The notes: generated by a model from the letters alone, not told the origin. A stretch of 64,000 nucleotides of DNA from Lewinellaceae bacterium (GCA_020636195.1 JACJYH010000001.1:124001-188000); one strand, 5' to 3'; shown: positions 44,057 to 54,154, numbered from the stretch's first letter. Numbers and translations: made by a program.

Positions 44057-45415
44057 TCAAATTTTTACTAATTCGTATTTAGGTACCAATCTCTTCATGA
44101 TAACCCAAGCTAACACATATGCTACTGCGCAAAAGGCGAACATAATAGAATATCCTATCTCTATATGTCCTATGCTTTTGTAATGGTCAAATAGGTATCC
44201 CGCCACTTTGGTAATCAATACACCACCAATACCACCTGCCATACCTCCAATACCTACAACACTTGCCACTGATTTTTTGGGAAACATATCGGACACAGTA
44301 GTAAACAAGTTGGCACTCCAAGCCTGGTGTGCAGCTGCTCCGATACCTATCAATATGATGGGAACCCAGTAGGAAATATGTCCCAAAGGCTGGGCAAGCA
44401 AAACCACAAGAGGAAACAAGGCTATCGTAATCATGGCTTTCATTCTTGCACTATAGATATCTTTTCCTTTATTGATAAAATACATAGGAAACCATCCGCC
44501 ACCAATACTACCTATCATGGTCAGTGAATACAACAATGCTAAGGGTAACATGATTTGTGTCTTTTCCATGCCGTACTGATCTTTCAAATACGCAGGTAAC
44601 CAAAACAGGAAAAACCACCAAACGCCATCTGTGATAAACTTACCGACGATAAATGACCAAGTCTGATTGAATTTCAGTAAACCCATCCATGAAATTTTTT
44701 CAGGAGTTCCTCCTTGCTGTGATGAATCATCCTCGCCATCTTGACGGATATAAGCCAATTCGTCCTTTGACAACCGCGATTGTTGATCAGGCGTGTCATA
44801 ATAGATAAACCAAAATATTAACCACATAAACCCAATGGCACCAATGATGATAAATGCCGCTTGCCATCCCCAAGTACTCTCAATCCATGGCACTGATAAG
44901 GGCGCCAATACTGCCCCAATATTTGCTCCGGAATTAAAGAGGCCGGTGGCAAATGATCTTTCTTTCTTAGGAAAATACTCGGCTGTCGCCTTTATGGCTG
45001 CGGGAAAATTTCCGGCTTCGCCCACAGCTAAAACCATCCTACCAAAAATAAAACCGAGTACCGATACGGGAATGGCCGCCAAACCAATCCATCCTAATAC
45101 ATTGACAATGCCAGATCCTATCGGGATAGCTAAAGCATGTACCATAGCTCCTAATGACCAAAGGACAATGGCCCATACATAACCCTTTTTAGTACCAATC
45201 TTATCAATAAATCGACCAGCAAATAGCAAGGCAATGGCATAGGTAAACTGAAATGCGGCGGCAATATTGGCGTAATCAGAATTTGTCCATCCAAACTCAG
45301 TTTCCAATGTTGGCTTTAACAAGCTCAGTACCTGCCTGTCCAAATAATTGATGGTGGTGGCAAAAAACAATAGCCAACAAATTGTCCATCTGTACTTTCC
45401 TATTTGTGCATTCAT
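44057..45415 (-). CDS. exuT: Hexuronate transporter, MFS (ExuT-like)
   Basis: The 452-residue protein has about 12 membrane segments and the anion:cation symporter features YRWTICWLLFFATTINYLDR at the N-terminus, GRFIDKIGTKKGY as the MFS signature loop and GEAGNFPAAIKATAEYFPKK. These match ExuT/GudP-type sugar acid transporters of the inner membrane. Placement as the last gene of the uronate catabolic operon, 43 bases after kdgA, supports uptake of galacturonate or unsaturated oligogalacturonate products. The exact substrate is inferred from context. Confidence 0.9.
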   Translation of the reverse strand: MNAQIGKYRWTICWLLFFATTINYLDRQVLSLLKPTLETEFGWTNSDYANIAAAFQFTYAIALLFAGRFIDKIGTKKGYVWAIVLWSLGAMVHALAIPIGSGIVNVLGWIGLAAIPVSVLGFIFGRMVLAVGEAGNFPAAIKATAEYFPKKERSFATGLFNSGANIGAVLAPLSVPWIESTWGWQAAFIIIGAIGFMWLIFWFIYYDTPDQQSRLSKDELAYIRQDGEDDSSQQGGTPEKISWMGLLKFNQTWSFIVGKFITDGVWWFFLFWLPAYLKDQYGMEKTQIMLPLALLYSLTMIGSIGGGWFPMYFINKGKDIYSARMKAMITIALFPLVVLLAQPLGHISYWVPIILIGIGAAAHQAWSANLFTTVSDMFPKKSVASVVGIGGMAGGIGGVLITKVAGYLFDHYKSIGHIEIGYSIMFAFCAVAYVLAWVIMKRLVPKYELVKI

Positions 45416-45458
45416 ATGACTTGATTTATGATGTCATTTTATAAAAATTATGGTCAAA

Positions 45459-46106
45459 TTACCTTATGGAATTTATAATATCCATGACTTCCTTGGTGTC
45501 TTTTTGGATTTGGTTATAATTTTCTGTTTGTAATAAATCCTTTGATATTAACTTGCTGCCCATGCCTACGGCACAAACTCCTGCGTCAAACCATGACTTG
45601 ATGCTTTCCTTATTTGCATCGACTCCGCCAGTAGGCATGAAATGCAAATTTGGAAAAATTTCCCTAATACTACTCAAGAAAACAGGTTTTAAAACATTGC
45701 CCGGGAACAATTTTATTAATTTTATACCTGCATTTTCAGCTGCAATGATTTCTGTTGGTGTCATACAACCGGGAGCATACACCACATCATTCTGCACACA
45801 ATATGCGGCAACTTCTGGTACAAATCCGGGACTGATGATAAAATCTGCCCCAATTTCTCTAAATGCCTTAGCCTGTTCAATATTTTTTATTGTGCCTATG
45901 CCTAGTTTCAGATCAGGGAAGGATTCATTTCTAGATTGTACTAACGCCTTAAAATTTTGAAATGCTGTTTCCCCTCTGTTGGTAAACTCTATGGCTTTCA
46001 CACCGGCATGATACAAGGCGCTGACCACAGAAATACACACTTTTTCATCTTTGTGAAAAAATAATGGAAGTACACCTTGTTGCTTGATAATATTGATAAT
46101 ATCCAT
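45459..46106 (-). CDS. kdgA: 2-keto-3-deoxy-6-phosphogluconate aldolase
   Basis: KdgA (Eda) splits KDPG into pyruvate and glyceraldehyde 3-phosphate. The 215-residue protein has GVLPLFFHKDEK, VKAIEFTNRGETAFQ with the catalytic Glu, GIGTIKNIEQA, the Schiff-base Lys in IKLFPGN, and FMPTGGVD, all typical. The ATG at 46106 (MDIINIIKQQG) is preferred because the longer reading from 46154 overlaps the end of kdgK and adds unconserved residues. Thus it follows kdgK by 22 bases in the uronate operon. Confidence 0.95.
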   Translation of the reverse strand: MDIINIIKQQGVLPLFFHKDEKVCISVVSALYHAGVKAIEFTNRGETAFQNFKALVQSRNESFPDLKLGIGTIKNIEQAKAFREIGADFIISPGFVPEVAAYCVQNDVVYAPGCMTPTEIIAAENAGIKLIKLFPGNVLKPVFLSSIREIFPNLHFMPTGGVDANKESIKSWFDAGVCAVGMGSKLISKDLLQTENYNQIQKDTKEVMDIINSIR

Positions 46107-46128
46107 TTGATTCTTTTTTGATATAAAA

Positions 46129-47154
46129 CTATCGCTGCACTCTGCCACTACCATCGCCTTTCATCAAATCCTCCACTTCTTTCAGCGTGGCGTGGTTGAG
46201 ATCACCTGGAATGGTATGTTTAATCGCACTAGCTGCTACTCCAAATTCAGCAGCGTCAGCCATTGATTTCCCCGTTACAAGTCCGTATATCAGACCACTG
46301 GCAAATGAATCACCACTGCCAACTCTATCAACAATGCGCACTTGGTACTTTTTAGTATGGTAAAATTCTTCGCCATTATACACCAATGCGCTCCAACCAT
46401 TGTCGCTGGCACTATGACTCTCTCTAAGTGACGATGCAATGAATTTGAATCCAAACTTCTCCTTCATTTGCTTAAAAACATCTTTGTAGCCGGAAAGGTC
46501 GAGTTCTCCCTTTGTTACATCGGTATGCGCTGCTTTAAATCCAAGGGTCGTGTCAGCATCTTCTTCATTTCCAATGCACACATCGACGTATTGGCACAGA
46601 TTTGTCATCACTTCTCTAGCCTTCTCCTTGCTCCATAACTTTTTACGATAATTCAAATCTATGCTTGTCGTAATCCCTTTAGATTTGGCGATCTTCAAGG
46701 CTTCTTCGGTTAGAATTGCGGCCTTGTCACTCAGTGCTGGAGTTATGCCTGTAGTATGAAACCAATCAGCATTCTCAAAGATACTATCCCAATCAAAATC
46801 ACTGACTGCAACATCTGCGATTGAAGCGCCTGCTCTATCATAGACGACTTGTGATGCGCGCATAGATGCACCGGTTTCCAAAAAATAGATACCCAATCGA
46901 TCGCCTCCGCGTGCTATATATTGGGTGTTGACACCATATCTTCTCAAGTGATTTATGGCAGATTGTCCTATGGGATTATCTGGAACCTTTGTTACAAACA
47001 CACCTTGCAGACCATAGTTACAAAGAGAAGCAGAAACATTTGCTTCACCACCACCATAGGTGACATCAAAACTATCTGACTGAACGAATCTCTGAAAATT
47101 TGGTGTGCTCAATCGGAGCATTATTTCACCAAGAGTCACTACTTTTTTTGACAT
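46129..47154 (-). CDS. kdgK: 2-keto-3-deoxygluconate kinase
   Basis: This PfkB-family kinase of 341 residues phosphorylates KDG with ATP to KDPG. It starts with VVTLGEIMLRLSTP, has YGGGEANVSASLCNYG near 33 and the catalytic GSGDSFASGL near 282, followed by the C-terminal helix with KHTIPGD. Substrate assignment rests on close agreement with KdgK forms and on position between uxaC and kdgA. The gaps to those neighbours are 27 and 22 bases. Confidence 0.94.
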   Translation of the reverse strand: MSKKVVTLGEIMLRLSTPNFQRFVQSDSFDVTYGGGEANVSASLCNYGLQGVFVTKVPDNPIGQSAINHLRRYGVNTQYIARGGDRLGIYFLETGASMRASQVVYDRAGASIADVAVSDFDWDSIFENADWFHTTGITPALSDKAAILTEEALKIAKSKGITTSIDLNYRKKLWSKEKAREVMTNLCQYVDVCIGNEEDADTTLGFKAAHTDVTKGELDLSGYKDVFKQMKEKFGFKFIASSLRESHSASDNGWSALVYNGEEFYHTKKYQVRIVDRVGSGDSFASGLIYGLVTGKSMADAAEFGVAASAIKHTIPGDLNHATLKEVEDLMKGDGSGRVQR

Positions 47155-47181
47155 ATTTTATTGATATTAAAATTGTTATAT

Positions 47182-48582
47182 TTAAATATTTAGATATTCT
47201 TTTACATTATAATAACAGATGTCCTGAATTATCTTACCTACCCAAGGGATATCATGAGGCAGTTCGCCGCGTTCAATCTCTTGACCAAAGATATTACATA
47301 GAATCCTTCTGAAATATTCATGCCTTGGAAATGATAAGAAACTGCGTGAATCTGTCAGCATTCCTATAAAACAACTTAACATTCCCATGTTTGAAAGTGC
47401 ATTGATTTGCTTTTCCATTCCGTCTTTTTGATCAAGAAACCACCAGCTCGACCCGTATTGGATTTTGCCTTTTGAACTGCCGTCATTGAAGTTACCTACC
47501 ATGGTTGCCATCAATGCATTGTCTGCTGGATTTAGGTTGTACAGTACTGTCTTTGTTAATTTATTCTGATTGTCTAAACGTGCCAAAAAATGGGATAACG
47601 AAGTGGCTTGAGACCAATCTCCTATTGAGTCCCATCCCGTATCCGGACCCATCTCTCTCAGAGCTCGTACATTGTTGTTGCGCAGCGCACCCAAATGGAA
47701 TTGTTGCACCCAGCCCAAGTCATGATACATCTCGCCGAGGTCAACAAGGATTGCTGTTTTGAATTGATTGATTTGTTCAAGAGAAAGCGATTGACCTCTC
47801 ATCTTAGACATAAATATTTGCTCTATTTCTTGGCCAGTATAGTGCACATGAGAGATATATTCTAGGCCGTGATCTGCAGCCCTACATCCTAAGGAATTAA
47901 AGAAATCAGCTCTATTTCTCAGTGCATTGATGAGGTCTGTGTAACTGTCTATAGACGATCCAATTACATCGCTCAATTTATTGACGGAAGTAATAAAATT
48001 TTCATTTTCGATCAAGATAAACTTATCTGGTCTGAAAGATGGAAACATATTTAATTCTGTGGGATGCCCATTGAATTGCTTGTGATACATGAGATCATCT
48101 GTCGGGTCATCAGTTGTACAAACTACCTCTACTCGCATCATTTTTAAAAGACCCAAGACTGAATGTGTTTTTTCTGACAACATGTCATTGCACTGTTCGT
48201 AGATAGATGACTGACTATGGGTATCTAAAATTGTATCTATTTGAAAGTATCTCTGCAATTCCAAATGTGTCCAATGATACAATGGATTGCGCAATGTGTA
48301 AGGTACCGTTTCTGCCCATTTTTCAAACTTTTCTGCATCCGATTTGCTTCCTGTTATATAGGATTCTGATATCCCCAAAGTTCTCATGGCCCTCCACTTA
48401 TAATGATCTCCGTATAGCCAAGGCTGAGTAATATTTTCAAATTGGTGGTCTTCGGCAATCTGCTTTGGTATCAGATGGTTATGATAATCTATGATAGGCA
48501 TACTTTCTGCATAATCAAAGTAAAGTCCTTCAGCTATAGAGTTGCTAAGCAAAAAGTTTTTGTCTAAAAATTTCTTTATCAT
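47182..48582 (-). CDS. uxaC: Glucuronate/galacturonate isomerase
   Basis: UxaC converts D-galacturonate to D-tagaturonate (and glucuronate to fructuronate). The 466-residue amidohydrolase-fold protein carries the N-terminal metal motif DYHNHL near 31, WLYGDHYKWRAMR, TTDDPTDDL and FHLGALRNNN, as expected. The ATG at 48582 (MIKKFLDKNFLLSN) is chosen; the longer reading from 48642 runs into the uxaA stop region. It lies 35 bases after uxaA and 27 before kdgK in the operon. Confidence 0.96.
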   Translation of the reverse strand: MIKKFLDKNFLLSNSIAEGLYFDYAESMPIIDYHNHLIPKQIAEDHQFENITQPWLYGDHYKWRAMRTLGISESYITGSKSDAEKFEKWAETVPYTLRNPLYHWTHLELQRYFQIDTILDTHSQSSIYEQCNDMLSEKTHSVLGLLKMMRVEVVCTTDDPTDDLMYHKQFNGHPTELNMFPSFRPDKFILIENENFITSVNKLSDVIGSSIDSYTDLINALRNRADFFNSLGCRAADHGLEYISHVHYTGQEIEQIFMSKMRGQSLSLEQINQFKTAILVDLGEMYHDLGWVQQFHLGALRNNNVRALREMGPDTGWDSIGDWSQATSLSHFLARLDNQNKLTKTVLYNLNPADNALMATMVGNFNDGSSKGKIQYGSSWWFLDQKDGMEKQINALSNMGMLSCFIGMLTDSRSFLSFPRHEYFRRILCNIFGQEIERGELPHDIPWVGKIIQDICYYNVKEYLNI

Positions 48583-48617
48583 GGAATTGAAAATTTGCTG
48601 TGTTTGGTATTGGTTAA

Positions 48618-50252
48618 TTATAAAGATACGCCTCTTTTCCAAGGGATGAAATCATATTGCTGGTTGATCACTGCCTTGGACTGCTTGGTTCCGGAAGCTA
48701 TGTCTATGATAAGCTCCATGAGTTCATCTGCCATTTCTTCGATTGATTTTTCTCCTGAAATAATCGGCCCTGTATCTATGTCAATGATGTCATTCATTTT
48801 ACTAGATAAAACCGAGTTACTAGAAACTTTGATGACAGGAACTATCGGGTTTCCTGTGGGCGTTCCCAATCCCGTGGTAAACAGGATGATATTTGCTCCA
48901 GAACCAGCCAATGCCGTGGTGGATTCCACATCGTTGCCGGGAGTATTCAAGAGATTCAATCCGGATTTTATACTCATTTCAGGATAGTCCAATATATCCG
49001 TCACCGGTGAAGTACCTCCTTTTTTTGCTGCGCCTGCTGACTTCATTGCGTCTGTGATGAGGCCATCTTTAATGTTTCCTGGTGATGGGTTCATGTCAAA
49101 ACTGGAGCCAGATGCAATCGCCGCACTTTCGTATCGATGCATGAGATCCAAAAACTTATTTGCCAACTCCGCATTTACACACCTGTCTGTGAGTTCTTGT
49201 TCTACACCACACAACTCAGGAAATTCCGCCAAAATACAGGTGCCCTTCAATTTTGCTATAATGTCAGAAACCTGTCCCAATGTAGGATTGGCTGATATAC
49301 CTGAGAATCCATCGGAGCCACCACATTCTAATCCTATTTTCAGCTTGCTCAATGGAGCCGGTTTCCGTGATTGTTGATTTGCCCATTTGACACCATCAAT
49401 AGTTGCTTTGATGGCTCCATGGATCAATTTTTCTTCAGTTCCTATGGTTTGCTGGTCAAAATAATGTATTGGCTTGTCAAAATCAGGATTGCGCTTTGAT
49501 AATTCTTCTTGCAAAATCTGGTATTGTGCATTCTGGCACCCCAAACTCAATATGGTTGCGCCCGCAACATTGGGATTACATAGGTAGCCTGCCATCAATC
49601 CACAAAAAGTTTGCGCATCTTGTCTGGTACCACCACAACCCATAGTATGTGTGATGAATCTCACTCCATCCACATTTTTAAATATAGGTTGCGAAGGAAT
49701 AAATTCTTCTATTTCAAATTCATCTACATCATTTCCTTGTACCAACGCTTTCGCAAAACTCTTGTACATATGATATTTTGAATATCCTAAAGCTTCAGAA
49801 ACCGCTTCTTTGATGATTTCTATATTTTTATTTTCACAAAATACCAAAGGAAAAACCAACCAAATATTGGCGGTGCCAACACTTCCATCACTACGATGAT
49901 AGCCATTGAATGTGCGATTTTCCCATCTGGTGATGTTTGGCCCGTTCCAATTTGTCTTAGGATTTCGATCTAAAACCGGGCTTGTCTTATGCTTAACATT
50001 TTGGGTTGTGATGATCGTACCTGCCGGTAATGACATGATCGTTTTACCTACCGGAACTCCATACATTACAATTTCTGCGTTTTCGGGCAAATCTTCCTGA
50101 ACAAATTTATGCTTTGCTTTGACATCCTGTGGTAAAACGAGCTCACGACCCGCTATTGAAATATGTGAAGACGTTGATAAATCTTGGAGCGCAATGATGA
50201 CATTGTCCAACTCGTGGACCTTCAAATAAGATTTTGGGCTGGGATGGTTCAT
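48618..50252 (-). CDS. uxaA: Altronate dehydratase
   Basis: UxaA dehydrates D-altronate to KDG. The 544-residue protein has the N-terminal SAF-type domain (about 1-95, VHELDNVIIALQDLSTSS) and the long catalytic domain with RFITHTMGCGGTRQDA, LSLGCQNAQYQ, LECGGSDGFSGISANP and FTTGLGTPTGNP, the cysteines and glycines probably forming the iron-dependent site. The full two-part length is typical. Its ATG overlaps the uxaB stop codon by four bases, so the two are translationally coupled. Confidence 0.95.
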   Translation of the reverse strand: MNHPSPKSYLKVHELDNVIIALQDLSTSSHISIAGRELVLPQDVKAKHKFVQEDLPENAEIVMYGVPVGKTIMSLPAGTIITTQNVKHKTSPVLDRNPKTNWNGPNITRWENRTFNGYHRSDGSVGTANIWLVFPLVFCENKNIEIIKEAVSEALGYSKYHMYKSFAKALVQGNDVDEFEIEEFIPSQPIFKNVDGVRFITHTMGCGGTRQDAQTFCGLMAGYLCNPNVAGATILSLGCQNAQYQILQEELSKRNPDFDKPIHYFDQQTIGTEEKLIHGAIKATIDGVKWANQQSRKPAPLSKLKIGLECGGSDGFSGISANPTLGQVSDIIAKLKGTCILAEFPELCGVEQELTDRCVNAELANKFLDLMHRYESAAIASGSSFDMNPSPGNIKDGLITDAMKSAGAAKKGGTSPVTDILDYPEMSIKSGLNLLNTPGNDVESTTALAGSGANIILFTTGLGTPTGNPIVPVIKVSSNSVLSSKMNDIIDIDTGPIISGEKSIEEMADELMELIIDIASGTKQSKAVINQQYDFIPWKRGVSL

Positions 50253-51727
50253 GGATTACTTATTTTTTCAAAATCGTGAATTTTTGAAACAGTGGCTTTC
50301 GTGAGTAATGTCAATACATTCACATCAACATCCTTAAATAAATATTCAGAAAGCACAAAGTCAATTGTTGACTCCAAACCGTGAATGGTGAAATAATTGT
50401 AAATGTCTTCGCTATTGGGATCATTTAAAACTATTTTCCTTTGACCAATTTCCCTAATGTACATACCGTTTTCATGATATGTAGGAATGCATAACTGGAC
50501 ACAACCTATCAATCCGGTCGTCATGGCCTCAGGCAGACTTTGATTTCTGTTAATGTAAGAAACCATTAACGGTGAACACCTGATTTTAAATTTGTCCGTA
50601 TAATTGAAAATGATGGAAGACCAATAATGCTCAATAAATGGGTTGGAAAACCTTTCAATGACTTGGTTTGCATAATCCAAAGCGGTTTGTCGGTCAATGG
50701 ACACTGGCATGGCAGCGATGATTTCGTTGCAAAGTGTTGATTCAAAAGCACTCATCTCATCATTTTGAAGGGTTTTATTGACAATTTCGAAACCTTTCAT
50801 CAATGATAATCCGGCTAAAAAGCTGTGATTTGCATTAAGAAGTCTCAACTTTAGCTCCTTATACACAGAAATGTCCTCTTTAATTTTAATTCCGGGATTT
50901 ACCTTTGTAAAACTCAATATTGATGCCAAATCTTCCTGACCCTCTATGGCCCACAAATCGAAATATTCTGAAATGAAAAGATACGAATCAGAATATTGCA
51001 ACTCAGTCTCTAGGGATTCCATAATAGATTTGCCGGGTTTTCCGGGTACAATTCTATCTACCAATGAATTACAAAATGTAACATTACTCGTTAGCCATGA
51101 AATAAATGCGTGACTCAGATGATTAGATATCGCCAATTGATGAAGAATATTTTTTAGAATGGTTCCATTATTCTCGATCAACTCTGTTGGGATGACATAG
51201 ATTTTTGAATTCGGTTGATGGCCAATACTCGTGAATCTATGGTGTAAATATGCCAATAACTTTGCTGGGAAAGATACTGGTGGAGACTGGAAAATGTCTT
51301 CATCAATAAATACAATGCCTTGCTCTGTGGTATTAGACAGTACGATGTTTATTTCAGGATTTGCTGCACAATCCAAGATATTCTGCCAATCCGTGGTAGC
51401 ATGTAAAACCCTACTGATCGAAGCATTAATGAAGTGAGTATCTATGATTTCTGAATCTTGTTTGCCTCGAATAACATGGGTGAATAAATAATCTTGATTT
51501 GCAAAGTCTTCGATATTTCCAGAGTCTGTAGTTTTTACAACCACGATCCTTCCGTTGAAAACACCTGCTTTATTGGCTTTATCGATATAATAATCCGGAA
51601 GCCCTCGCAACAATACGCCGGTGCCGAATTGGATAACCCGTTCAGGCAGGTGCATCAAGAATTCACTTGAAACATCTCCGACATCTTGTCGTTGGGCAAA
51701 TATTTCTTTATTCAGAATGGGCAACAT
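50249..51727 (-). CDS. uxaB: Tagaturonate reductase (altronate oxidoreductase)
   Basis: UxaB reduces tagaturonate to altronate with NADH. The 492-residue protein is of the mannitol dehydrogenase family: RVIQFGTGVLLRGLPDYYID as nucleotide-binding start, VLSNTTEQGI, the lysine-asparagine region LRLLNANHSFLAGLSLMKGF of the active site, and the C-terminal helical domain. The neighbours uxaA (4-base overlap) and uxaC decide for tagaturonate over fructuronate as substrate. A 41-base gap separates it from the small upstream gene. Confidence 0.93.
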   Translation of the reverse strand: MLPILNKEIFAQRQDVGDVSSEFLMHLPERVIQFGTGVLLRGLPDYYIDKANKAGVFNGRIVVVKTTDSGNIEDFANQDYLFTHVIRGKQDSEIIDTHFINASISRVLHATTDWQNILDCAANPEINIVLSNTTEQGIVFIDEDIFQSPPVSFPAKLLAYLHHRFTSIGHQPNSKIYVIPTELIENNGTILKNILHQLAISNHLSHAFISWLTSNVTFCNSLVDRIVPGKPGKSIMESLETELQYSDSYLFISEYFDLWAIEGQEDLASILSFTKVNPGIKIKEDISVYKELKLRLLNANHSFLAGLSLMKGFEIVNKTLQNDEMSAFESTLCNEIIAAMPVSIDRQTALDYANQVIERFSNPFIEHYWSSIIFNYTDKFKIRCSPLMVSYINRNQSLPEAMTTGLIGCVQLCIPTYHENGMYIREIGQRKIVLNDPNSEDIYNYFTIHGLESTIDFVLSEYLFKDVDVNVLTLLTKATVSKIHDFEKISNP

Positions 51728-51768
51728 AAGTTTATACCTTTTTTATCATTAAATTGAATCATTGCACA

Positions 51769-52206
51769 TTAATGCTTTATGGCTTGTCTTGCTATCATCT
51801 TCCATTGCTTCTTATTTTTGACCCAAACGGTCATGATGTGCAATTTTACTTCTCCTTCTTCCTTACCTTTATCATGGGTTTTTGCAAACAAATTGTGTCT
51901 TACGATGGCTGTTTTTTTGTATATTTTGATGGTTTGATTTGAAAGAGAGATGTCCAAAAAATCAGAATTCCCATTGAGAAGATTGGCTTCAAAGGTTTCT
52001 TTGTCTTCAATCTTTCCACCCGAATGTCCATAAGAGAGTTCATCCATCACATATTGGTCCAATGAGGCTGTAGTAGGATGAATCATAGCTTGCCTTAGGC
52101 CTTCAACTGCAGCTTCCACTTGCTTGATTTCTTTGCTTTGTGCCGTAATACTACCGACGTTTAAAAGGCACACTATAGTTATCGAATATTTGAATCTTAT
52201 TTTCAT
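51769..52206 (-). CDS. Exported NTF2-like (DUF4440/SnoaL-like) protein
   Basis: From the ATG at 52206 the 145-residue product has a signal peptide (MKIRFKYSITIVCLLNVGSITAQ) and an NTF2-like cone fold: VEAAVEGLRQAMIHPTTASL, DELSYGHSGGKIEDKETFEA and LHIMTVWVKNKKQWKMIARQ. Proteins of this fold can be enzymes or binding modules; no catalytic residues stand out. Its start codon overlaps the stop of the GH105 gene by four bases, so it is made together with the pectin enzymes and may act on a periplasmic sugar or as a small carbohydrate-binding protein. Function is unknown. Confidence 0.75.
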   Translation of the reverse strand: MKIRFKYSITIVCLLNVGSITAQSKEIKQVEAAVEGLRQAMIHPTTASLDQYVMDELSYGHSGGKIEDKETFEANLLNGNSDFLDISLSNQTIKIYKKTAIVRHNLFAKTHDKGKEEGEVKLHIMTVWVKNKKQWKMIARQAIKH

Positions 52207-54149
52207 TTTGATGACTTGAGTAACCATGCCGCCAATTCTTGAGCGGCATTAAAATTTTTATAATCTGATGGCAATTTTCTACCATTCACATATTCATTGT
52301 ACAACCACGGATCTCCAATGATGAAAACCTTGCCCTTACCATAAGATGTGCATGCCATCACAATATCGTGTCCGGCAGATGCTGCTATATTTACATTTTT
52401 GCCAACTTCTAATGTTACCAGTTCCTTTACATAAAATTTTTGATTGGGTTGAAAAACAGGATTACCCACAGTGGATATCACATTACCTTCGGGAAAATGA
52501 TCGTTTTTTACGAAGTTGATGTTTTTCATTGTAAAAGATATTCCGAACTTCTTAGCAAGAATATTGGCATTTACAACATCTGCATTTGTGGTGTCGTTGG
52601 TCATGAGTAGGAGGCTTCCTCCATTTTTGACCCATTTTTCAATGTATGCGGCATCTGTAGCATTGATAGGATTAGGTGTTGGATTGTCTTTTTTATGATC
52701 AGGGTCCACAATGATGTACACATCCGCCTCAGCAAGATTCTGTTCAGTAGGTCTATCATCTAAACTCTTCAATTTGGCTCCATAATCTTTAAAGATACTT
52801 CCAAACCATGAAAAACCACTGTCCATTTTGTCTTCCCAAGTATAATGATAACGCTGACCGTTTTTGTATTCATTGTTGTAAAATCGATCCAACAGCACCA
52901 CTTTACCTACGCCTAATCTAGATTTTTTTGCCAATTCATATTCAATGGCTGCTTGCATCAATGGGCCAATGGCTTTGAGGTCATCATCGCGTTTAGGTTC
53001 TTTGACATAGTAATCATAAGAACCATCTCTATACGGTGAACCGCCTAGCCCTGCACCTGCTACTGCTTGATTAAAATGTGTCATACCGAGCGTATCCGTA
53101 GTCACAAATTCTTTCAACATGCCTTCATATCCTTGTAAAGCCGGTTCCAAAAAGTCATCAGGTAAATATCCCAATCGAACACCCTTCAGCATGGAGGCAA
53201 CGAACATGGCAGTACCTGAGCTTTCGAGGTAATTTCCGGTTTGATGTGCTTTATCCGTGACCTGCCACCATACCTTTGCTTGTGGATCCTGCACCTTTAT
53301 GAGTGCTCGACTTAAGTCTAAGAAGATTGTTATGAGTTCTTTCTTTTTTGGGTGATCGTCAGGAAAAAAATCGAGTACATCAACAAGGCCCATCATGTAC
53401 CAACCCATGGCGCGACTCCAGAATTCCGGTGATTTCCCCGTTTGTGGGTCTGACCATCTTTGTATTCTACTCTCATCAAAGGCATGGTACATCAATCCTG
53501 TCGTCGTGTCTCTTGACCCATTGGCCATCCAGATAAATTGGTTGGCTATATCATCCCATTCTTGGTCATCATTGGTCAAGAGTGCGTACTCAGCCCGAAA
53601 AGGCTCTCCCATATACAAACCATCCAACCACATTTGATAAGGATAGCGGTGTTTATGCCAGAATCCACCTTCTCTCGTTCTCGGTTGGAAGTCAATTTGA
53701 TGTTTTAAAGTATTGGCAGCTATGAGGTATCTCTTATCCTTGTAGGTTTGGTACAAGGTGATCAACTGACGTCCGGTTGGGATGTTATCAATATTGAAAT
53801 CTTCAATACTATAGGTTTTTATTTCTCCTTTTACATCGATAAAATGGTCAATGATGGTTTTGGTATAATCCAGGTATTTTTTATCTCCGGTTACTCTCCA
53901 CAGGCGATCGAATCCCATGAGAACAACGCCGATTTCGTAATTCCACTTGGCAGGTTTAGCTTTTTCTTTTTTAGTCGATGATGAATTTTCCTTCATCAAA
54001 TGATTCAAATATGTACTCACCACCAAAGAATCCTGATACTGTGTCATTATCGTTTTAGCCATTTCTTTTGCCAATGATATCTGATTCCAGCCTTTTGACG
54101 CAAAGACGATCAAAAACACTAAAATGAAATATATCCTGGTAATTGTCAT
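52203..54149 (-). CDS. GH105 unsaturated rhamnogalacturonyl hydrolase with C-terminal GATase-like domain
   Basis: The 648-residue protein has a signal peptide (1-22) and a GH105 (alpha/alpha)6 domain at about 30-390 with the probable catalytic aspartates D121 (FNIDNIPTGRQL) and D176 (YQMWLDGLYMGEPF), as in YteR. It removes the terminal unsaturated uronic acid from rhamnogalacturonan fragments made by lyases. The remaining residues (about 410-648, from VGKVVLLDRFYNN) form an extra domain with IIVDPDHKKD, WVKNGGSLLLMTND and FIIGDPWLYN, resembling glutamine-amidotransferase-like DUF4350 folds and lacking an obvious active-site Cys. It follows the CE12-GH28 gene by 5 bases. Confidence 0.88.
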   Translation of the reverse strand: MTITRIYFILVFLIVFASKGWNQISLAKEMAKTIMTQYQDSLVVSTYLNHLMKENSSSTKKEKAKPAKWNYEIGVVLMGFDRLWRVTGDKKYLDYTKTIIDHFIDVKGEIKTYSIEDFNIDNIPTGRQLITLYQTYKDKRYLIAANTLKHQIDFQPRTREGGFWHKHRYPYQMWLDGLYMGEPFRAEYALLTNDDQEWDDIANQFIWMANGSRDTTTGLMYHAFDESRIQRWSDPQTGKSPEFWSRAMGWYMMGLVDVLDFFPDDHPKKKELITIFLDLSRALIKVQDPQAKVWWQVTDKAHQTGNYLESSGTAMFVASMLKGVRLGYLPDDFLEPALQGYEGMLKEFVTTDTLGMTHFNQAVAGAGLGGSPYRDGSYDYYVKEPKRDDDLKAIGPLMQAAIEYELAKKSRLGVGKVVLLDRFYNNEYKNGQRYHYTWEDKMDSGFSWFGSIFKDYGAKLKSLDDRPTEQNLAEADVYIIVDPDHKKDNPTPNPINATDAAYIEKWVKNGGSLLLMTNDTTNADVVNANILAKKFGISFTMKNINFVKNDHFPEGNVISTVGNPVFQPNQKFYVKELVTLEVGKNVNIAASAGHDIVMACTSYGKGKVFIIGDPWLYNEYVNGRKLPSDYKNFNAAQELAAWLLKSSK

Positions 54150-54154
54150 TTATA

